This document shows positions 1-9,299 of a DNA stretch of 64,000 nt, piece after piece. The notes beneath the pieces were generated by a model, which was not told the DNA's origin, ran no database searches, and was given only the letters and a program-made list of their open reading frames with translations. Both the position numbers and the translations under genes were made by a program. Source of the stretch: Anoplolepis gracilipes (lineage: Eukaryota > Arthropoda > Insecta > Hymenoptera > Formicidae); NCBI RefSeq assembly GCF_047496725.1, contig NC_132981.1, positions 3,106,001 to 3,170,000 of the forward strand, given 5' to 3'. Positions within the stretch are counted from its first letter, which is position 1, and each line of letters begins with the position of its first letter.

Positions 1-384
1 CGCTCGATCGCGCGAAAATGCCTGCCTACGGTTTATGTATTGTCGGAAGTTACTCAAACCATTGTGCATTTGCATGCATTTGCAAAATGCTTCGAAATTT
101 TTAATTTTAATTTTCAACTCGTTCCCTTTTCATGAATTTTTCTGATGGACACATCAACCCGCCAACTTTCAAAGCAAGTTATATAAGTTTTAATGACTTT
201 TTAATATTCAACATTAAACATCTTGTTGAGGAAAAGATTTAATAACGTCGAGTTTCGGTCAAAATAACGTCGTTAAAACTTCTCGTATATATTATATTTT
301 GTTTCTTCGAATATTTTTTGGAAAGATCCGGAATTCCAACATTTTTTTTTAAACGAAGAACACATTCGCGTGGCATAATTAAAT

Positions 385-419
385 CCCCCCCCCCCCCCAA
401 AAAAAAAAAAAAAAAAAAA
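385..419. repeat. poly(C)14-poly(A)21 compound homopolymer
   Basis: A run of 14 C is followed directly by 21 A. Such a junction is unusual and prone to slippage or sequencing-length error. It forces a poly-glycine/phenylalanine stretch into a minus-strand frame that is not a credible protein. Confidence 0.95.
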
Positions 420-842
420 GTTTCTCTCGCATCTCGCTCTATTTAACCGCGCAAGATGCACCGTATTTCATGCGCTATAATTTCGCGAGGTATATCGATC
501 CTCTACTTTCGCGTATATGTAAGGCGAAACTACCGTCTCTCTTTCAAATCGCTACCTTCCTCCTTCATATCGTTCGATCGGCGATCGTGAAAAAAGAAAA
601 GCGCTCGTCTCACGCTCCAAATAGCTGCTACCAAGGATTGCTCAAAGATCGCGTTACGGAGTATCCGTTAGTCAATTGGTCCGAGGCGCTCGAAATTAAT
701 TATAGCCTCTTATCAAATCGATATACTTTACTTGCGCGCGGCTAATTAATTCGCTACCGATTAGTATCTCGCGATATTCGAGCGAGTCTTTAATTTTGTA
801 CACACAACTCCTTATCGCTCGTAACTCATAAACACTTTGCAC

Positions 843-1136
843 TTATTGCCGGCGCAGCAGGACCACAATAAAACGCTCGGCATCAACATTACTCCCCGTA
901 AGCTGATGTTCGTGCAACAATAATTCGTGCCACTCCCGGGAACACCTGTTCCACGGTAGCTGCTCTAGATGGACGATAGGCTCCGGCGTAACGAGCGCGT
1001 CGGCAACTAGAATCGCTGGCTGAGTTTTATAGCGAATCGTGATCGCTTCATTCATTTCTGACGCGCTGATGAATTTCCGCGACCGAGTGGCCAGAGTTCG
1101 CAGGAGACGCGCGCGAGAAACTGCAATCTCCCACAC
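843..1136 (-). CDS. unrecognised 97-codon open frame, complex composition
   Basis: This minus-strand frame starts at an ATG and is one of few in the window not built on a microsatellite. The translation is mixed-composition, with acidic and hydrophobic stretches (for example AILVADALVTPEPIVHLEQL) and a tail ending LLRRQ. I see no signal peptide, membrane segment or known catalytic motif and recognise no family. A second frame overlaps its 5' part on the plus strand. It lies in moderately GC-rich DNA where frames of about 100 codons arise by chance, so it is most likely not a gene. An exon or a decayed transposon fragment remains possible. Confidence 0.12.
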   Translation of the reverse strand: MWEIAVSRARLLRTLATRSRKFISASEMNEAITIRYKTQPAILVADALVTPEPIVHLEQLPWNRCSREWHELLLHEHQLTGSNVDAERFIVVLLRRQ

Positions 1137-1329
1137 GGATAAACTTTCTCAGCATTTTCTTTCAGGCCCCCCTATTATCATTTATAATGCATATTTCAAA
1201 TTCTTTATATTAAAAAATTCTTTTCCCCGCACCTTTTTAGAGCCCGAAATATAATAGACTCGAGCGTATAAAATCTTTTGCATATAAAAATGAATATCTA
1301 TCTTTGTTTTTTTGGAATTCCCACACCAG

Positions 1330-1680
1330 CAGCTATCCCGCACAGTTCTTTATCCTGCACTTTATTACACGCTGGGCCCTATTTTCTGGGCGCAGAAGGG
1401 CCTGGCGTGCGTCCCGCCAGCCGTAAACAACGACGACCGCGTATAATCATTTGATATGTTTGCGCTCGCGCGGCGAATACTTGTTGCGCGCAGCCCATGA
1501 AATATGTATTAAGCCCTGAATCCGATGCACGCGGAGGCTTTTCCAGCGCGACCATGCAATATTTATGCGCTTCTCGTTATATCGTGCATCGTGAAATCAC
1601 ACTTTTCCGGGCAGGGCAGGCGGGCGGGGGGAAGGGGGGGGAGAGGCGCCTGCTAATGTAATAACCACGGCGTGATATCT
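1330..1680. other. GC-richer non-coding block, nothing recognised
   Basis: About 350 bp of mixed, CpG-containing sequence between AT-rich flanks, ending in a G-rich stretch (1621-1645). It contains no long frame and no simple repeat apart from that G run. This composition is typical of a conserved non-coding block or regulatory DNA, but no specific motif cluster stands out. Confidence 0.3.
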
Positions 1681-1842
1681 TTTTCGCGAAGGAAAACGCT
1701 CGAGGACCGTGACGATCTACATCGATAGACGTACGCTCTCGTCGCGTCTCGTTTCTAACGAGTATAGATGCAGCGAAGAGTAGATTTAACGGTCAAGCGC
1801 AATCAGATTTGTAAACTGTAAAAGAGATCTTTCCTTTCGATC

Positions 1843-2042
1843 ACTGTAAAATATTGTTTAAGAATTCAGACACGATTTTGTCTGAATTCTTTTCAAATCT
1901 GGGTGGATGTCTGAAAATCATTTCAAACAACTCGTTTTAATCATCAAAGTTTTTTTCTGAAAGAACTGTTTAAAAGAATGTGTAAAAATGAATTTTCAGA
2001 CACTTTTCTGAAACTTTCGACACTTGCAATTATTTTTTACGG
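1843..2042 (+). mobile_element. family A degenerate dispersed repeat, copy 1
   Basis: A ~200 bp non-coding unit that begins ACTGTAAAATATTG and ends GCAATTATTTTTTACGGTG, so its ends are loosely inverted. It contains repeated TCTGAA/TTCAGA words, a perfect 11-bp inverted repeat GAATTCAGACA/TGTCTGAATTC with a 6-nt loop (1862-1889), and the core TTTTAATCATCA (about 1935). The same core and word order recur in the neighbouring copies and at 3.8 and 8.4 kb. It encodes no protein. It is best read as a non-autonomous (MITE-like) element, although target duplications are not evident. Confidence 0.6.
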
Positions 2043-2199
2043 TGATATTGTTGTATGAAATTGCATTCAGACATTTTTGTCCAATCTTTTAAATCTAAAT
2101 GTCTGAAATTAAAATCTGCTTTCAGATATTTTTTTTCAAAAATCTGGAAAGTGTATAAGAAAATTTCACACACTTTTGTCTGCAGTTATTTTTTACAGT
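2043..2199 (+). mobile_element. family A degenerate dispersed repeat, copy 2 (divergent)
   Basis: This segment continues directly from copy 1 with the same word set: GCATTCAGACATTTTTGTCC, AATGTCTGAAAT, and the closing CACACACTTTTGTCTGCAGTTATTTTTTACAG. It lacks the TTAATCATC core and is the most diverged of the three adjacent copies, so it may be a partial copy or a rearranged end. Confidence 0.45.
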
Positions 2200-2440
2200 A
2201 TGTGATACTGTAAGTAACTAAAAATTTAGATAAATCTTTTTGACTAAATTTTTTCAGATCTGGATCTAAAAATAATTTATAATAATCTATCTTAATCATC
2301 AGTCCTATATCTGAGAATGTTCAAAAAAATGCTTAAAAATTCCGAAAATTCTGTTTGAAAATTTAGACAGTGTATTTGTAAGAAAATTTTCGACACTTTG
2401 TCTGAATTTTCAGTCAATCATTTCTTACAAGAATTATTAA
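2200..2440 (+). mobile_element. family A degenerate dispersed repeat, copy 3
   Basis: It begins at the ACTGTAAGTAACT junction with copy 2. It carries the TCTTAATCATCAG core at 2290-2302, then the GAAAATTTAGACAGTG, CGACACTTTGTCTGAATTTTCAG and ATTTCTTAC end words. It has the same order and orientation as copies 1 and 4, giving a head-to-tail cluster. Confidence 0.55.
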
Positions 2441-3793
2441 TGATGAAAAATAAAGATCTCTTTTTCCAGACGAAATTCACTTACATAACTCTGATCCCGT
2501 TCTCTATCATATCTAACGTTATTCTTAAATTAGAGAAATACAAGTCTCAATCAAATTAGAAAAGAATATGATTCTAAATGAAGCACTAATTTCCCCCGTT
2601 ATGGAAACGTCTGCCTACTATACTGCAGGTAACGATAACACTTGACAAACTCAACAATCGCATGTGTCGTTGCTCCCGTTTCAGTCATTTACTTTTATCA
2701 GAACAAATAGAAAGTGTTGAGAGCGCGTGCTCTTCGTCTACCGAACATTTGTGTCAACATTGCGACCGCCGAATAACCAATCGCGTGATCGCAATCGGTA
2801 CATTTATTAACTCTTTTAATCATAACGATACCCTCCTTTCCTCTCCTCTCTCCTCTCGAAGCGAAAGCATGTTTCATCAGCAAGCACGTGCAACAACAAA
2901 TAAAATACATATATATACTAATATATACGACGCGTACACACACATATATACTCGTATATCGCCACGCGCGCGTTTCAGAAATGAAAAATATGTATGTATG
3001 CATGTATATGTGTATACGATTTTCGTATTAATTTCACTGCGCATCGCGGAAAAGTAGCCTCGCGGCTCGCGCGTTTCGTGAAAAGGACACGAGTTTAATT
3101 TCACTCGAAACATCTGTAGCGGAAATTAAACGAAACACAAGAACTATCAGAGACACGAATAGTAAATTTATTACGTACGTATAACTCTAGTTACGCGATT
3201 ACATTTTTCGCGTATAAAAATGTTTCGCGCGAAATTGCGAGAAATTCGCGCTGAAAAATCCTAATCCTTTTTTTTCCGCGGCGTCCAATAACCGCGGGGG
3301 GACCATTACACGAATAAAAATCTCTCGTTTTCCCATTTACTGCTGCGCCAACTTCTCTACCCGGGCCGATGTGTGTCGTCACAAAGCCTCGTGTACTTCA
3401 TGCAATTCGCGAGAATCCGTCCCTCGGGGGCTTCGAATTAATTCCATCTTCGTCCCGCGTAACAAACGAAGTGACATGAGCGACCAAGCTATTGACGATG
3501 TTCGTTTCGCTTACATTTCGCATACGCTCGTCTTTAAAAACTACGCGTTAGAGTTATTAATAAGAGCTAAATAGTTTGCTCGATTCCACTTGTTACCGCT
3601 GTAATTCAACGAAACCGGTTGTGTTCTGGCAAAATTGTAGCGATTCTGCAAGAAAGGAATTTTGCTACAGACGAGAGAGCTCGAGAAAAGTGAAAGAATT
3701 AATAAAGTGTTATTTTTTTGTATTATACCGCGTTATTTTTTTATATTATATCTGCGGAATAAGAGCCATTATTTATACACTTTACGAAATTGC

Positions 3794-3975
3794 CTAAGAA
3801 CTTGGACACATTTTTGTCTGAATTTTTAGATCGGTGTCAAAGTAATTTCAGATCAATCTGTCTTAATCATCAGAGCATTTTTCTGAAAGTTTAAAAGAAT
3901 GTCTAAAAATTCAAACACTCTTCTGTAAAAAAAACTCGAGACACTACGTCTGCAGTTTCAAATCAATTATAAATA
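3794..3975 (+). mobile_element. family A degenerate dispersed repeat, copy 4
   Basis: This copy lies 1.4 kb from the cluster and in the same orientation: GGACACATTTTTGTCTGAAT, TTTTAGATC, the core TCTTAATCATCAGAGC (3861-3876), TTTCTGAAAGTTTAAAAGAA, and the closing GACACTACGTCTGCAGTTTC. The match to copies 1 and 3 extends across the full unit, which chance AT-richness does not explain. Confidence 0.6.
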
Positions 3976-4045
3976 ATGCATCAACAATAATACAAAGAAA
4001 CAAGAAAATAAAAATCAAAGATTATCATTCGCTCCGATTTTCTTC

Positions 4046-4064
4046 TTTTTTTTTTTTTTTTTTT
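4046..4064. repeat. poly(T)19 tract
   Basis: An uninterrupted run of 19 T at the left edge of the GC-rich block. No gene-related signal is attached to it. Confidence 0.9.
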
Positions 4065-4129
4065 GCTAAAATATGTAACGTCGAGTAATCTAACATACAT
4101 ATCCAGTTATCTCGTGATTCTTGTTAAAG

Positions 4130-4960
4130 AGAGAGGTTCCCTGCGTTCTCTTCATCGAAGAGTCTTCTCTCTCGCGGTAGCCACGATGCAGTCGAAGTGC
4201 AGGCTCGCCCGCGGGAGGAACGGCGGACGGAGAGAAGGGGGACCTTTCGGCGGAGTGACTGAAACGGAGAAAAGGGAACGCGAGAGCCGCTTGGGCGAGG
4301 GGGCACGACGAGGAGGGAGGAGAGGGGGGGCGAGGGGCGAGAAGAGGGGGGGCCCCGAAGAGCACGGCGGAAAGAGAGCGAGAGAGGGAACGAGAGAGAG
4401 GCGAGCGGACAAACCGAGCGAGCGAGTATTTTCGCTGGCCTTGACGCAGCGACGGAGGGCGATGCACCTCTCCTGGCGAACACTGCGAAACCGGGAGCGT
4501 GTCGCTCGCGCACGCACACACGCACACGCGTGCGCGCTCGCAGAGCTCGGGAGTGCATTCGACAGAGATGCAGCCCGCGAGAGACGACTTGCCGATGCAG
4601 CTGCACGCTCGCTTATTGTGTGTGCGTGTATATCTATTTGTATATGTGTGTGTGTGTGTGTGCACAGGCGTGTCGGCACCGGTCCAACGAGGGGACCGGA
4701 GGCCCGGTCCAACTTGCGAACGGTCGACAGTGACCTCACCCAACGACCGGCGGCGGTGCACACCGTCGTTCCTCTCGCCCCTCCGCTGTGTGCCGCCCCT
4801 GCCCCCTCGAAACCCCCTTTCCTCTCACTGTACACTGTCTGCCAAAAGTCGCGGAAGAAATCGCCGAGCCTGCAGTTTTGCGCGCATACGCTTCGACGAT
4901 GGCGAACGCAGGTGCGAGCCGAAATCTCCGCTCGGCGGCCATTTGGTTGACGTAGGTCAG
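4130..4960. promoter_or_regulatory. GC/CpG-rich block, candidate promoter or first-exon region
   Basis: About 830 bp that is sharply richer in G+C and CpG than its flanks. The left half is G/A-rich on the plus strand (4200-4430), the right half C-rich (4740-4850), with a short (TG)n at 4640-4662. Open frames cross the block on both strands (up to 295 codons plus, 227 minus), but they overlap one another and are dominated by Arg, Gly, Ser and Pro, as expected of stop-poor GC-rich DNA. I see no domain. A promoter or a non-coding exon is more likely than coding sequence. It is bounded on both sides by poly(T). Confidence 0.3.
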
Positions 4961-4991
4961 TGAAGGGCTTTCGGGGATTGTCAGGTTTTTA

Positions 4992-5026
4992 TTTTTTTTT
5001 CTTTTTTTTTTTTTTTTTTTTTTTTT
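4992..5026. repeat. poly(T) tract, ~34 T with one C
   Basis: Two T runs separated by a single C, directly after the GC-rich block. It could be the complement of a poly(A) tail of an old minus-strand retro-insertion, but no target-site duplication is visible. Confidence 0.9.
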
Positions 5027-5039
5027 GCATACATTCCGT

Positions 5040-5570
5040 TATGTACCTATGTTAAAAATTCGTAAACTATTATGCTTTAATACTGTTTCAATATTTTCAA
5101 ATATCTCTCTCGCTTTTTAAATATATTCTCGATAAAATATTGTCTCTGTTGTTGATCGCATCTTGATGGGTGTTATTTTTGTTATATGTTTGATTCAAGC
5201 ATACGTGACGACTAATAAATCACCGACTAACAATAATCATATCCATATTAATTTTCTTAATATTCAATTAATTATTACAAATTATGATTTGATATCAATC
5301 TTGACTCGCAATTTTTCAAATTAATATTATACATTATGATAAACTTATCAAATACTCTATCTTCGTTGATTATCAATCGGGAGATACGATTCATAAATCG
5401 CTGCTTATTATTTATCCAACTGTACAGAGAACTTTACGTCTCCAAACGATGCGATTATTGTATTAATGACAATTCTTACGCAGTAGCATAATTTCGCGTA
5501 CAATCGTCATTGCGTTAAATTTTCGCTCCGAAGTGAGAGGCCCCATCATAATAGATATTTTTTTCCACAG
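5040..5570. other. AT-rich spacer, nothing recognised
   Basis: About 530 bp of AT-rich sequence between the poly(T) tract and the GA array, with no long open frame, no strong inverted repeat and no simple repeat beyond short A/T runs. Confidence 0.6.
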
Positions 5571-5618
5571 AAACCTTGGACCATAATCTCGTATTTATTT
5601 TAAATTATCAAGAGAAAC

Positions 5619-5621
<3 letters not shown>

Positions 5622-5695
<74 letters not shown>
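5622..5695. repeat. (AG)37 microsatellite
   Basis: An almost perfect AG dinucleotide array of about 74 bp, among the longest in the window. GAGA-type proteins of insects bind such arrays, but the array alone does not show that it is used. Confidence 0.97.
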
Positions 5696-5697
<2 letters not shown>

Positions 5698-5732
5698 TCT
5701 GAAATCTCGTGGGCTTTTTCATAAAGTCTATG

Positions 5733-5764
5733 CTGCATCGATAGCTGCATCGATAGCTGCATCG
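5733..5764 (+). repeat. 12-bp tandem repeat, 2.7 units, with CGATA sites
   Basis: Two full CTGCATCGATAG units (5733-5744, 5745-5756) are followed by a partial CTGCATCG. Each full unit contains ATCGATA, close to the insect DRE site TATCGATA and including CGATA, the word recognised by BEAF-32 in Drosophila. The factor assignment is inference. Confidence 0.85.
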
Positions 5765-5889
5765 GTGCAACATACCGGGGCCGAGGGGACGAATAGACGA
5801 ACGGGCGGTGGTACACGACCAGCGCAAGCGAGCCTGGCCTGCCCTGGTCTGGCCTGCCCTGGCAAACCTGGCGAACGAGTCGACGAAAT

Positions 5890-6480
5890 GACGGCGGGAT
5901 GAGAAAGGAACGTGGCGACGGACAGAGGGAAAGGGCAGGGAGGGGAAGAAAGGAAGAGTCGAGAGGGCCGAGAGAGATGCTGCCTCTCGGACTGGATCTC
6001 TGGTATTGGCCTCGCGCGCGTTTTCGGCCCGCGGGAATGCCGGCGAGAGGGAGAGAAGGGGGAGGGGGTGTGAGAAGGGGATATAAGTCGGGGACTTGCT
6101 TTATGGGTTCTGCAGGGTCTGCCCCCTTTTTCCTCTCGCGGCGCCCCCTCGACGCCACCGATCCGTGCTGTGTGCCCGTGTGTGTATACACATATACATA
6201 TATACGCGTCTTGTTATTAAGCCCTCTCCCGGTGTGCCCACAATCGCGTTTGAACCGAGAGCAGGATCGAGAACGCATACACACATGCACGCAATGCGTA
6301 GCGTGTGTGTGCGCGCGCGCGTATGCATACGAGTTGCGAATCGAGATTCTTATTAATCGTGCGTCGACCCTACGTATACATATGCCCGACGCGTTCGCGC
6401 GTCTCGCTCGTTCAAAAATCGCGTCCGCCCGACACGGGGTGGGGAGAGGACACAGGGGAGTCTTAGCCCGTATTCGCATT
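5890..6480. other. GC-rich block with (CA/TG)-like patches
   Basis: A purine-rich stretch (5900-6080) passes into mixed GC-rich DNA with short alternating TG/CA, GC and TA runs (6175-6205, 6278-6325). The longest frames (294 codons minus, 194 plus) run through these patches and the GA array and overlap on both strands, so they look like compositional frames. It may be regulatory. Confidence 0.35.
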
Positions 6481-6654
6481 TAGCGCTAAATATGGTTTCC
6501 TTGGGATAAAATATTGTATGCGCTTTTCATTCCGGAGATAAATAACACGTGGAATATCAAAAGCTTTAGCGCAAGATAGTGACAGCTGTGCCATGGTATA
6601 TTTATTCTCTCCTTTTATCGGGAAGGTTTCTTGATAAGAAAATCGTATTATCAA

Positions 6655-8390
6655 TCACAGAATATGCAGTTTTTTTTTTTATTTTTTTCTGACAAATTTT
6701 TATTCTCTCTCTCTCGATATGGGTAAATATTTATAAAAAAAAATACTCTGTGTGTTTTGAAACGCAAAAGAAGTGTAGTTGAATTGGGAATTTCGCAACC
6801 AATCTCTTGTCTGCGAGAAAGTGCAAGTCTCCGTTATATTTTATCGCTTTAATAATTAATTGACGAAGCATTCCGACAGTTTAATTCACGTGTGCAGATG
6901 AATTTGTAAATGGTTGCGGGTTCGTCGATGGGTAATTCAGCTAAACATAATTCGGGTAATACGATTAATTGAATAATTGCATCCAACTATGATAGATAAT
7001 TTGACATTTCGACGCTTGGTATAAGCGTGAATATCGGATAAAGTAGATATTCCAAAGAAGCATTATTAAATGCTATGGATGAATGAATATCATGATAAGT
7101 CGTACAGTCGTGACAATAAATTATATTGTTGTTCGCATTTAATTCCGTTGCTCTTAAGAAACAGATTTATAATGTATTATGATAATGTATCGTTCATTTA
7201 TGGATTATTAATTAATTTATTCACATTGTACTAACATTGAAAAAATATAATTTGCGCGAGAAATTATAATTGAAAATTATTTATTACAATTCTAATTAAT
7301 TATAATTTGATTTAGTTATTAAAACAATAACAATATAATTTAGAATAATAATGTATAATAAATTTTAATTCCTTATTAATTTGTCCTACATTCGAATAAC
7401 TAATCTCAATTAAAAAGATATTTTAAAAACGTTGGAAAAATGCTTTATAACAAACTATTTGTGCTTATTGGCGCCAATCGATTGGATTTATAATCAAGTC
7501 TAGACGCTATCAATAATAGTAAACGGGTAGAAACTTAAGCCTTTACATGTAAATAAGAGCAGTGTAAATCGACCAGTCGCGACTATCATTGCGACTAGTC
7601 GCTCGATACGCAAGATTTCGATCATCTGTGCGAGTTGCTCTCTGCATCGGTGACACGTCGCGTTTCTTCTAATGCATAAATGTACTTGTTGTGACAAAAT
7701 TCTCATAATACAACGATGCCTTTCTTTAATTTGTGGGTCTCGTGTCAGATAATGTATATTAATACATTCTTCAAAATTAGAATAAAAGTATAAAATTTTT
7801 ATTTATATTATGTATAAATTAAATGAAAAACATATTAAATAAATTTTAAAAATAAATATTTGAATTTGAAGTAAATTTTTTCTAGCTGTTTTTACTTTTA
7901 TATGCGCCTTCTATTATGTGACATTAAGATTCCTAATAGAATCGAATAAAGTATGTTCTTTAAGAGGTTTTTATATTGGGATTTTTTTTTTAATAGAAAC
8001 TTTAAATGTCAATGACTGGAAAATGTCAATAGCCTCGGCTATAAGACCTTCGATTACGCGATAAGCATAAAGCCTAGTGTTCCCTCACATCTAGATACAC
8101 GTCAATTATATCGTTATATCTTATTATATTTCAAACATTCGCGATAAGCGAGTACGTAAAATGCCATAGCTATGTTCACCCATCAATTACAATAATTTAA
8201 TGTTTTATTCTAAGAAGAATAAAAGAAAATAAATACACATTGTAACGAGGTCCCTCGGATCTCAAACATCTGAGAACCGTCCGTGAGATCTCGAGCAGCA
8301 CGAATCTGACCGATCGCAGGTGAACCGAGTCAAACCGATCATCGCGTTAGCTGGAACAGACTTTCGACATACATTCTGGTCGCGGCAAAT
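6655..8390. other. AT-rich intergenic or intronic DNA
   Basis: About 1.7 kb of AT-rich DNA with scattered short A and T runs. One small hairpin is visible near 7570-7600 (AGTCGC ... GCGACT). No credible open frame or RNA gene was found. A 68-codon minus-strand frame at 7500-7706 is not recognised and is probably chance. Confidence 0.6.
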
Positions 8391-8391
8391 C

Positions 8392-8570
8392 CGCAAAGTA
8401 TCTGAAATTTTCTTACAGACATACTGTTAGAATTTTTAGAAGAGTGTCGGAATTTTAAATATTTTTCTAAACTTTCAGAAAAATCCCCAATGATTAAGAC
8501 AGAAATTACTTTTAGATACTCAGATCTGAAAATTCAAAAAAATGTGTCTAAATTTTTGCAATGTAAGACG
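8392..8570 (-). mobile_element. family A degenerate dispersed repeat, copy 5 (inverted)
   Basis: Read on the minus strand, this segment gives TTTAGACACATTTTTTTGAA, TTTTCAGATCTGAG, TCTTAATCATTGG (core, plus-strand 8488-8500), TTTTTCTGAAAGTTTAGAAA and GACACTCTTCTAAAAATTC. The word order matches copies 1, 3 and 4. An inverted copy 4.4 kb away supports a dispersed element rather than a local duplication. Confidence 0.6.
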
Positions 8571-8670
8571 GACCAGCCATTCTCGGACGTTACACGACGT
8601 ATCGTTATCTCGGGGAACCCCCGAGGCTAATGAAACTCCCGTGTACGCGCGCGTGGCGGGAGGTCGAAAG

Positions 8671-8673
<3 letters not shown>

Positions 8674-8714
<41 letters not shown>

Positions 8715-8725
8715 AGAGAGAGAGA
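8674..8725. repeat. (GA)n microsatellite, slightly interrupted
   Basis: About 52 bp of GA repeats with two GGGA interruptions near 8705-8712. It lies beside a GC-rich segment (8570-9240) that ends in a short GA run (9214-9231). Confidence 0.95.
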
Positions 8726-9027
8726 CAGCACCGTTACGGATGACAGCGAGCGACGCGGCCTCGAGTTTTATATTCGACGACTCTCTCTCCTCGTCTCGCA
8801 AAGTCCTCCAAGATTATAACTGAATCCACGGCCGCCCCCGCCCGCTTGTAATGCGCGTTGCACTTGCTTATACACGAGCGTTCACCAGCGCGCTCGTCGT
8901 AACCATATTGCGCAACGATCGCGAGTTTACGAGCCCGCAAGCACGGGATGCGACCCGCTATCGGGGTCTGTCCCCGTCAGCAGTTACGACTCGATTATCG
9001 GGGTTACGGATGCTTAAAGATGCCACG

Positions 9028-9066
9028 GCGATGGCGATGACGATGACGATGACGACGACGACGTCA
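9028..9066. repeat. (GATGAC)/(GACGAC) hexamer-trimer repeat
   Basis: Imperfect GATGAC units pass into GACGAC units. On the plus strand they read as Met-Thr repeats, a by-product rather than a domain. Confidence 0.85.
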
Positions 9067-9271
9067 CCGTCAAGCGTCGCGTCGCGTCGCGGGACCCGCA
9101 AGAACTGGGGCGGATCCGCGCGTCCTATTACGTCCGCGATTAAGGACGGTCGTTATCCGCGGCTGGGATGCGTGAGATTTTATGTAATGTTAGTTTTATA
9201 TACACAGGATACGGAGAGAGAAAGAGAGAGAGAAGTACGGGATGTGTAATATCAGGAAGCACTAAAGTCTG

Positions 9272-9294
9272 TTTTTTTTTTTTTTTTTTTTTTT
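9272..9294. repeat. poly(T)23 tract
   Basis: An uninterrupted run of 23 T. The next ~2.4 kb is AT-rich without recognised elements. Confidence 0.93.
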
Positions 9295-9299
9295 GAGCT

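Noticed and set aside
4063..4950. 295-codon plus-strand frame, with 227- and 223-codon minus frames in the same DNA
   Set aside because: All frames share the same GC-rich DNA, are dominated by Arg/Gly/Ser/Pro and contradict one another. No domain is visible.
5595..6479. 294-codon minus-strand frame
   Set aside because: Its C-terminal part is the GA array read as poly-(Leu-Ser). The rest is CpG/CA-rich DNA with an overlapping plus-strand frame.
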